Assembly (NCBI GenBank): GCA_017612755.1 | Contig: JAGAFH010000159.1 | Coordinates: 1 to 5,254, forward strand | Direction: 5' to 3' | DNA length: 5,254 nt | Origin: Clostridiales bacterium | GTDB taxonomy: Bacteria > Bacillota > Clostridia > Saccharofermentanales > Saccharofermentanaceae | Shown here: positions 1 through 5,254 of the stretch, piece after piece | Layout of the letters: each line of letters starts with the position of its first letter | Numbering within the stretch: the stretch's first letter is position 1 | Position numbers and translations under genes: made by a program | The notes under the pieces: model-generated | Databases searched by the model: none | Seen by the model: the letters and a program-made list of their open reading frames with translations, nothing else | Told to the model about the DNA's origin: nothing

Positions 1-396
1 GACTTTTTTATAAGCTATCCTGGTAAGATAGGAGGTCAGGGTATAGATGATGAAGAAGATACCTGTAAACACACGGGAATAGACTGCCGATCTCTTTGTA
101 AGGAAGAGACCTAAGGCCATGGCTACCAGGATGATAAATACATGTTTCAGCGTAGCGGCAAACTCAAGGTAGTAACCTCTCTTGGTGACATTCTTAAAGG
201 TACTGAATGCCGCAGCCACGCCCAGATCCATAAGCGTAAGGAAAAGAGCGAGATTGAGATAGGCCGTATTTGAATATGCTATGGTATGCTCGAGATAGAT
301 GAAAAAACCGACTATGTAGGCAAAGTGAAGACACAGGATATCAAGCAATATGAAATCCCAATGTTTCATCCATCCCTGAAGGACCCTTGTGTACAT
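1..396 (-). CDS. Sugar transferase (polyprenyl glycosylphosphotransferase), N-terminal membrane half, cut by left window edge
   Basis: This frame is open from an ATG at 396 to the left edge, giving 132 codons with no stop, so the 3' part of the gene is missing. The protein begins MYTRVLQGWMKHWDF and has four hydrophobic stretches at about residues 13-35, 45-67, 84-99 and 109-126. Between them is a basic loop, KNVTKRGYY, at 68-76. This layout matches the N-terminal membrane region of exopolysaccharide-type sugar transferases in Lachnospiraceae. Family members move a sugar-1-phosphate from a nucleotide sugar to undecaprenyl phosphate at the cytoplasmic membrane, the first committed step of capsule or wall-polysaccharide assembly. 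The catalytic domain, which would prove the call, lies outside the window. The ATG at 396 is preferred because the family usually starts a few residues before the [KH]-[WL]-D-F motif. The upstream ribosome site is weak: GGGA 4 nt, or AGGG 12 nt, before the ATG. The gene lies 67 bp downstream of the GT2 gene on the same strand. Another polytopic membrane protein is possible but less likely. Confidence 0.75.
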   Translation of the reverse strand, partial: MYTRVLQGWMKHWDFILLDILCLHFAYIVGFFIYLEHTIAYSNTAYLNLALFLTLMDLGVAAAFSTFKNVTKRGYYLEFAATLKHVFIILVAMALGLFLTKRSAVYSRVFTGIFFIIYTLTSYLTRIAYKKV

Positions 397-401
397 AAGT
401 T

Positions 402-457
402 CCCGTTACCCTGCCTTTACCTTTAGTGCGTCATATTATAATAACAGGTAACGCGGG
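402..457 (-). promoter_or_regulatory. Inverted repeat / potential mRNA hairpin over the ribosome-binding region of the sugar transferase gene
   Basis: In the 67-bp gap, plus-strand 402-410 (CCCGTTACC) is the inverted partner of 447-457 (GGTAACGCGGG). The core CGTTACC/GGTAACG is a perfect 7-bp match. Read as minus-strand RNA, the arms UCCCG-(CG)-UUACC-UG and CA-(G)-GGUAA-CGGGA form about 12 base pairs with a 2-nt and a 1-nt bulge, if one flanking base pair (401 with 458) is included. The loop is about 30 nt. The downstream arm contains both weak Shine-Dalgarno candidates (AGGG and GGGA) of the gene starting at 396, so the hairpin could lower its translation. No U-run follows, so it does not look like an intrinsic terminator. 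The repeat is directly visible. Folding and a regulatory role are inference, and the site could instead be a protein-binding operator or chance. Confidence 0.35.
435..440 (-). promoter_or_regulatory. Possible -10 element (TATAAT) upstream of the sugar transferase gene
   Basis: The minus strand carries a perfect TATAAT inside the 10-bp palindrome TATTATAATA (434-443), 38 bp before the ATG at 396. A TG lies in position to make an overlapping extended -10 (TGTTATTAT). No TTGACA-like hexamer is found 16-18 bp upstream, where the sequence is AAAAGT or similar. The element is therefore weak support for a separate promoter. If it is used, the transcript would begin near 428 and would lack the upstream arm of the hairpin at 402-457. 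Confidence 0.2.
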
Positions 458-463
458 ACTTTT

Positions 464-1537
464 CTACTTTTTGAGCAAACCCCTTATCTTACGGGGGATA
501 AAAGTGATCACACGTCCGATCTTATAGGAGAGGGATGAAGTGATCTCTTCCCTGTCCTTCTTAAGCTTTTTGTTCTCCTCCCTAAGATCTGCCTTTTCGC
601 TGTTCAGGGCCCTTATTATCCTCTCGGATTCTTCTATGGGAGAGATAAGATCAAAGAACCCCTTCTGCTCTTCAACTGACAGTTCTCCCACAAGTTCCTG
701 CTCCTCCGGCGGAAGCTTGCGATAGGCCAGATACATAGATCTCACTGACTTTCCGATGACTTCATTTACATAGGATGGAACAGGATCCTCCCCGAAAAAA
801 CCGACGGCATCTTTCTTCATCTTCATGATGTTAAGAAGATATCCCCTGATCCTTTCAAAGCTCAGGGGCTCTGTCACGATGGATCCTTCCCTCAGTCTTC
901 TTCTGTAGAGGGGTTCCATGACATAAGCGGCCTTCCGTGCTTTTAGCAATACCTCAAAAGTGTATGAATTATCCTCATGGACCACACTTTCCATGACCTT
1001 TATGTCATTTCCCCGGATAAACTCTCTCTTCAGGATATAACGGCAGGCAGTGGGATAATAGTCATTTCCGGAAACAAACCCTTCCATCATTTCAAGGCCG
1101 GTCCTGACACCGTCATATCTCTTTTTTCTTTTGTAGAGTTTCCGGTAGTGGGAGAGCTTATTTTCCATGGAAGGGGTGTCTGCAAAGGGTACGATATCCG
1201 TAAAGATCACATCGGCATCTGTCTCCTCAGACTTTGAGATAAGCTTTTGAACAGAATCCCTTTCTATGACATCATCGCTGTCCACAAACCAGATATAATC
1301 ACCGTCCGCCTGTAAGACTCCGGTATTTCTCGCCTTGCCAAGGCCGGAATGATCTATGGAGATGATCCTGACATTCCCCCTGTCCTCATATTCTTTCATG
1401 ATGCTCAGGGTATTATCCGTTGAACCGTCATCCACTAAGATCAGCTGCGCGTCCTGATTGGCCAGCACGCTTTCTATACAGGACCGTATAAATCTGTCGG
1501 TATTATAGGCGGGAACTATTACGGAGATGACGGACAT
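464..1537 (-). CDS. Family 2 glycosyltransferase (GT-A fold) with C-terminal coiled coil and basic membrane-binding tail
   Basis: The 357-residue protein is a cytoplasmic, membrane-associated enzyme that should move a sugar from a nucleotide-sugar donor to a growing lipid-linked glycan. The GT2 signature is complete: VIVPAYN at residues 6-12, the nucleotide-binding DDGSTD at 36-41, GKARNTG at 67-73, the metal-binding DSDD at 86-89, and HED at 187-189, the expected catalytic-base region. A YRRRLREGSIV stretch follows at 211-221. After the catalytic domain comes a heptad-rich charged segment (about 303-334) and a basic amphipathic tail containing SYKIGR and IPRKIRG (335-357). This tail type is common on Firmicutes polysaccharide transferases and probably anchors the enzyme to the membrane. 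The ATG at 1537 is chosen because GAGGA lies 7 nt upstream and the protein then starts directly with beta-strand 1. An in-frame ATG at 1630 would add 31 Arg/Ser-rich residues encoded over the end of the upstream gene. The donor sugar and linkage cannot be deduced. Confidence 0.93.
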   Translation of the reverse strand: MSVISVIVPAYNTDRFIRSCIESVLANQDAQLILVDDGSTDNTLSIMKEYEDRGNVRIISIDHSGLGKARNTGVLQADGDYIWFVDSDDVIERDSVQKLISKSEETDADVIFTDIVPFADTPSMENKLSHYRKLYKRKKRYDGVRTGLEMMEGFVSGNDYYPTACRYILKREFIRGNDIKVMESVVHEDNSYTFEVLLKARKAAYVMEPLYRRRLREGSIVTEPLSFERIRGYLLNIMKMKKDAVGFFGEDPVPSYVNEVIGKSVRSMYLAYRKLPPEEQELVGELSVEEQKGFFDLISPIEESERIIRALNSEKADLREENKKLKKDREEITSSLSYKIGRVITFIPRKIRGLLKK

Positions 1538-1550
1538 ATTCCTGTCCTCA
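1538..1550 (-). promoter_or_regulatory. Shine-Dalgarno sequence overlapping the upstream stop codon (translational coupling)
   Basis: The minus strand reads TGA GGACAGGAAT ATG. The TGA (1550-1548) ends the phosphotransferase gene, and its GA begins the ribosome site GAGGA (1549-1545). That site sits 7 nt before the GT2 start at 1537. Ribosomes ending the first gene would be placed on the start of the second, which suggests coupled synthesis of the two enzymes. The site also decides the GT2 start codon. Confidence 0.75.
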
Positions 1551-4500
1551 TTCTCCGGATATGATCTCTTCGATCTTGTCGACGATGAGCTTTGCAGCAT
1601 TGCCCTTCTCATAGCATCCCTTATCCTCAAGGAAGGATCTCACGCCCTCTTCGTATCTCTTCATATCAAATCCGGCTACCATCGAAACAAGCTCCGCATT
1701 ATTTCCGGCAATAGGGAAAGGAGTACTGTCGATAGGATAATAGAATCCTCTGGCCTGGTCATATTCCGCAATATCGGGAGCATAGAGGAAGATCGGTCTT
1801 CCCGTCAGGATAAAGTCATAGACCCAGCTTGAGTAGTCAGACATACCGATATCGATGGCAGGCAGCAGTTCCTGCATATCTCCGTATTCCGATGCATCGA
1901 TAAGCCACTTCTTACCCTTAGGGACTTTCCTGAACTTTCTTTCCTTATGGTGCCATCTAACAAGGATCACCCAGTCGCCTCCGAACTTCTCCTTAAGGGC
2001 GTCACGGAGTTTTCCGTAGTCGATATCCTCATATCCGGCCATTCCCTCTTCCCTGAAAGTGGGAGCATAGAGGAATACTTTTGTCCCTTCTTCAAGTCCG
2101 TAAGTCTTAAAGAGGCGGTCCTTAAGTTTCTTCGTGCCCTCCTCGTCGAAAAGGATATCGTTTCTTGCATGACCATACTTGAGGAAAGGAGTATCCTGCC
2201 AGAACGTAGTCCTGAACACATCCTCCTCAAAGGCGGAATTGGTTATGCAGTAGTCCGTATATTTATTACACTTGGAAGCTCTCTCAAGCCATACGTCATC
2301 ACCGGAAAGCTTCTTGATGCCAAGGCTTCCGTGCCAGGTGTTCATATAGATCTGGCCTTCTTTCTTGGGCACTCCGTAGATAAAGAACTCCAGGGCATTA
2401 TCGATCCAGATCCTTGAGGAAGCCATCTCTTCAAACATCCGGACAGTCCCTCTTCTCACGAGCCTTATACCCTCAGGATATAGTTCTTTCCTGACCCTTC
2501 CCACATTGGGGATACCCCATACAAGATCATAGGGAAGGCCCCTTCTTAAGATCTCATCGGCTATATATCTGGGATTACAGATATAGTTGCTGTCATAGGT
2601 CATGAAGAATATCTTGTCCTTCTGTATGGGAGTGTTTTTATACTTCTTTTCCCTCGCCTTCATGGCGATATTCATATCCCAGCCTTTGACCTTTTTCTTG
2701 AAATCCTGATTCTTATACTTAGGATTATTGGTCCTGAAGAAGTGGGCGTAGTAAGTTCCTTCCAGCTTATATCGCTCTATCTCGGAGAACAGGGACCTCT
2801 TCACTGTCTTTTTCTCATTGGCCCTTGTGAACTTAAGCATCTCGGGATAGATCCTGGAGCAGTTGTTGTTGTCACTATAAACGAAGAAATCATCTGCGCG
2901 CCTTACATACTCATCCTTCATCTTACAGTCATTCTTCATGTATTCCACAAGAAGATCTATGAGCTCGTCATTATCATGACAGATCTCACCGAAGGACATG
3001 GTGTCATAGTGATATGTTCCCTCCTCATAGTGGGTGGGCATATCCTTATGGTGAAGAGAGAGAACCGGCTTTCTCATATAGGCAAAGTCGAACTGGACTC
3101 CCGAGTAGTCGGTGACCATAAGGCTGGACTCGCAGAAAGCCTTCTCATAGCTGAAGTCGCCTACCGAAGGAACGATATCCACATATTCGTTTTTGTCAAA
3201 ATCCTTAAGCTGGGGACTTACGATAGGATGGAGCACATAGAGGATCTTATATCCGTATTCCTTAGCTGCGGCAATAAGCCTGTCATCATTTATGAGGCTG
3301 TTATATATCTTGTAGTAATCGCTCTCCTTAAACAGGGGATTATACTCCCTCTCAACACCCTCGTTACCATTAGGGGCAAGGGCTGCCTGCATCCTCCAGG
3401 TGGGACTTATGAGGATCTGCTTTTTGTCACAGTTCTTAAGTCCGTCATATCTGGGAACGCCCGTAAGCTTTAAGATATCCCTTCCGTTATAGTCATATAT
3501 GGGACGGTTCAGGTTCTCTATCTCATAATTACTTGCACAGAAATAAAGTCTCGTATTGTCACGGAGCCTGTTCTGGGCCACGGCGATCTTCTGGATCGAC
3601 ATTCCGTGCTGGACGCAGGCGACGGAGAAATCCACCAGATCCCTTATGTAGGAAGAGGTCTGCATGGAGTAATCATTGAACTCAAAGACTGTGGAATTGG
3701 AAACGATCACCAGATCACTGTAGAGGAATATGAGCCTGTGCTTTATGCTGCCCCTGACCAGTGGCTTATAACCTTCGCTCTTAAGCCTTCTGTAGTCTGA
3801 TGTCTTCCTGTCGATCAGATAATACTTATCGATACCGTCATCCTGTGAGCAGGAATACTTATAGATATATTCGGCAGAATCGCCGCCCTTATAGATCTTG
3901 TCAAAGAAGAGCCAAATGGGTCTTTTTTTCATGAAGGGCCTGAAGAAGAAATAAGCCAGTCTTACAAGCCAGAAGATAAAAGCCTTTTTGTCGGTAAACC
4001 CCTTAAAGAACATTTCAAATCTGAGCCTCTGTTCTTTCTTGAACCTGGACAGATTACCGGCCTTTTTCACCAGTATGGAATTCTGGTTATGGATAGCCAT
4101 AAAGTTCAGATCATCACAGCTGAAGCACCAGTAGCAGTTCTTAAACCTCTTGGACAGTTTGCTGGTATGGGATCCGAAGGTGATGGGGATCACCATCCTT
4201 CCGTGATCGTTGCTGTAAACGAACCTGATCCTCTGCTCGTTAACATCCTCAGGTTTTATGTCCGTCTCAAAGGCTATCCTTTTGTATATACTCTTTCCGA
4301 AGAGCTTGGTGTGGGCATACCTCTCAGTGATCTTTACCGGGACCTTTACATCATTCAGCTCAACACTGAACTCTCCCTTTTCGTTAAAATAAAGATCTGA
4401 CACTTCGCAGTCCAGATGAAGGACTCCGTCTTTACATTCCATATATATGATATCCACGCTCTGACTGGACAGCATATTGACCAGCAGGTTCTGCTTGCCG

Positions 4501-5254
4501 TAGTAGAACTTATTCTTAAAGTAATAGAGATCGTATCTCAGATCTTCATCGTCATATTTGATCTTGAGCATAAGCCTGTGGACACAGGGATGCTTTCTTA
4601 TATATGCCTGATTATAGGTATTGAGGATGACGTCATCTTCCAGAAGATCCAGGACCGGTTTCCAGGTCTTGAGGTAATCATATGCATCTTCTTCCGGAAC
4701 GATATGCTTATTTCTGTTATTCAGATTAGCTTCGATCCTGGCACAGAGTTCATAAAAGGCCATATGCTGGATGATGGTAGGCACCTTCCCCTTCTTCTTG
4801 TATTTCTGAAGGTAGGGCACCCAGAAATCTGTCAGATCATCATAATAATATTCCCTCTCATAGAAGGGCTGGAACAACCTGAAATCAGCATCTGTCACTC
4901 CCTCAAAGGAATAATCTGTATCCTGGCTGAACATCATGATATTGGAGCTGACAGCCAGATCATAAAGGTAAGCCTTCTGGGCATCATAGGCCGCAGACTC
5001 ATCCATGTTATGGGTAGTGAAATAATCTCCCCTTATCCAGGTTCCCCGGAGCATCCTGGGGACGGTGGAGAACATGGTGTCAAATCTTATCTCCCTGTTA
5101 GGGACTACAGGCTTAAAGATGCTTTTCCTTTCCGGCTTTTTGGCAAACAGATCATATTCACCACTGACAGCTGAAATCTTTGCGGACATGCTGACCATGT
5201 AGTAGTCGCCGATCCTGGGACTTTTGGAAGTCGCCCTGGCCACCATCTTTGAAA
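1548..5254 (-). CDS. Large tandem CDP-glycerol glycerophosphotransferase (TagB/TagF-like, two phosphotransferase domains), 5' end cut by right window edge
   Basis: At least 1234 codons are open. The first in-frame ATG (5246) has no ribosome site and is preceded by in-frame Ser-Lys codons, so the real start probably lies off the window. Residues here count from that ATG. Residues 60-230 (with VPRMLRGTWIRGDYF) resemble the region that follows a GT-A glycosyltransferase domain in multidomain Firmicutes enzymes. Residues about 262-365 look beta-rich. An aromatic hydrophobic segment lies at 422-438. Phosphotransferase domain 1 (about 441-800) carries QHG 546-548, GVPRYD 596-601, SPTWR 614-618, LHP 672-674 and TDYSG 712-716. 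Domain 2 (about 876-1226) carries TWHGS 970-974, GHARND 1025-1030, APTFR 1061-1065, RWHH 1097-1100 and SDYSS 1136-1140. Known relatives move glycerol phosphate from CDP-glycerol onto lipid-linked wall-polymer intermediates at the inner membrane face, and paired histidines are essential. Both pairs are present here. The substrate could be another CDP-polyol. The stop overlaps the GT2 ribosome site, indicating an operon. Confidence 0.9.
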   Translation of the reverse strand, partial: SKMVARATSKSPRIGDYYMVSMSAKISAVSGEYDLFAKKPERKSIFKPVVPNREIRFDTMFSTVPRMLRGTWIRGDYFTTHNMDESAAYDAQKAYLYDLAVSSNIMMFSQDTDYSFEGVTDADFRLFQPFYEREYYYDDLTDFWVPYLQKYKKKGKVPTIIQHMAFYELCARIEANLNNRNKHIVPEEDAYDYLKTWKPVLDLLEDDVILNTYNQAYIRKHPCVHRLMLKIKYDDEDLRYDLYYFKNKFYYGKQNLLVNMLSSQSVDIIYMECKDGVLHLDCEVSDLYFNEKGEFSVELNDVKVPVKITERYAHTKLFGKSIYKRIAFETDIKPEDVNEQRIRFVYSNDHGRMVIPITFGSHTSKLSKRFKNCYWCFSCDDLNFMAIHNQNSILVKKAGNLSRFKKEQRLRFEMFFKGFTDKKAFIFWLVRLAYFFFRPFMKKRPIWLFFDKIYKGGDSAEYIYKYSCSQDDGIDKYYLIDRKTSDYRRLKSEGYKPLVRGSIKHRLIFLYSDLVIVSNSTVFEFNDYSMQTSSYIRDLVDFSVACVQHGMSIQKIAVAQNRLRDNTRLYFCASNYEIENLNRPIYDYNGRDILKLTGVPRYDGLKNCDKKQILISPTWRMQAALAPNGNEGVEREYNPLFKESDYYKIYNSLINDDRLIAAAKEYGYKILYVLHPIVSPQLKDFDKNEYVDIVPSVGDFSYEKAFCESSLMVTDYSGVQFDFAYMRKPVLSLHHKDMPTHYEEGTYHYDTMSFGEICHDNDELIDLLVEYMKNDCKMKDEYVRRADDFFVYSDNNNCSRIYPEMLKFTRANEKKTVKRSLFSEIERYKLEGTYYAHFFRTNNPKYKNQDFKKKVKGWDMNIAMKAREKKYKNTPIQKDKIFFMTYDSNYICNPRYIADEILRRGLPYDLVWGIPNVGRVRKELYPEGIRLVRRGTVRMFEEMASSRIWIDNALEFFIYGVPKKEGQIYMNTWHGSLGIKKLSGDDVWLERASKCNKYTDYCITNSAFEEDVFRTTFWQDTPFLKYGHARNDILFDEEGTKKLKDRLFKTYGLEEGTKVFLYAPTFREEGMAGYEDIDYGKLRDALKEKFGGDWVILVRWHHKERKFRKVPKGKKWLIDASEYGDMQELLPAIDIGMSDYSSWVYDFILTGRPIFLYAPDIAEYDQARGFYYPIDSTPFPIAGNNAELVSMVAGFDMKRYEEGVRSFLEDKGCYEKGNAAKLIVDKIEEIISGE

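Noticed and set aside
402..457. Inverted repeat read as an intrinsic transcription terminator after the GT2 gene
   Set aside because: The loop is about 30 nt, the stem is bulged, and neither strand has a U-tract right after it.
1538..1630. In-frame 31-residue extension of the GT2 protein starting at the ATG at 1630
   Set aside because: It lies entirely over the end of the upstream gene, is Arg/Ser-rich with no fold or signal-peptide character, and lacks a better ribosome site. The start at 1537 has GAGGA at 7 nt.
1967..2230. Minus-strand 87-codon open frame in a second frame
   Set aside because: It overlaps phosphotransferase domain 2 in the wrong frame and is Arg/Ser-rich with no domain.
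2742..3473. Plus-strand open frame of 243 codons opposite the phosphotransferase gene
   Set aside because: It lies wholly antisense to conserved phosphotransferase motifs, has no recognisable domain and an improbable run of hydrophobic residues. It is explained as a stop-poor shadow of the real gene's codon use.
3923..3932. Run of seven A on the coding strand (Met-Lys-Lys-Arg) just before phosphotransferase domain 1, possibly a slippage site or internal start
   Set aside because: The run encodes ordinary Lys codons, no useful alternative frame follows, and the internal ATG has no purine-rich ribosome site at suitable spacing.
4416..5174. Plus-strand open frame of 252 codons, rich in Ile
   Set aside because: It is antisense to the large enzyme. 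The Ile-rich composition comes from reading complementary Asp/Tyr codons backwards, and no plausible ribosome site or family is seen.
5244..5246. ATG at 5246 as the true start of the large phosphotransferase
   Set aside because: The frame continues open to the edge, no Shine-Dalgarno sequence is present in the visible 8 bases, and the N-terminal region looks like the middle of a larger domain. Only the upstream sequence can settle it.

Overview
The window appears to be part of a cell-surface polysaccharide or teichoic-acid-like glycopolymer locus of a low-to-moderate GC Gram-positive bacterium. A Clostridia member, most plausibly Lachnospiraceae, is my best guess. It rests on four things: a large enzyme with two CDP-glycerol phosphotransferase (TagB/TagF-type) domains; a GT2 glycosyltransferase with a coiled-coil and basic tail; the start of a membrane sugar transferase of the type common in Lachnospiraceae; and a coding style with many AGG (Arg) and ATA (Ile) codons. 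This is inference from protein style, with no database search behind it.

All genes are on the minus strand, so transcription runs from the right edge to the left. In that order: (1) 5254-1548, a large protein open at its 5' end, with a probable remnant of an N-terminal glycosyltransferase-type region, a beta-rich middle, an aromatic hydrophobic segment, and two complete phosphotransferase domains in tandem. (2) 1537-464, a 357-residue family 2 glycosyltransferase. It starts 10 nt after the previous stop, and its Shine-Dalgarno sequence overlaps that stop codon. (3) A 67-bp gap (397-463) with a notable inverted repeat and a TATAAT-like element. (4) 396-1, the first 132 codons of a polytopic membrane protein that looks like the N-terminal half of a polyprenyl-phosphate sugar-1-phosphate transferase. 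Its catalytic half lies beyond the left edge.

Together the genes fit one pathway. The sugar transferase would load the first sugar phosphate onto undecaprenyl phosphate at the inner face of the membrane. The GT2 enzyme would add further sugars. The double phosphotransferase would add glycerol-phosphate (or another polyol phosphate) from a CDP-activated donor, either as a substituent or as a polymer. The donor, acceptor and linkage cannot be read from the sequence.

I see no tRNA, rRNA, CRISPR array, insertion sequence or factor-independent terminator. The coding regions look like ordinary accessory cell-envelope genes. The most unusual points are the tandem, non-identical phosphotransferase domains and the possible RNA hairpin that covers the ribosome-binding region of the sugar transferase gene.
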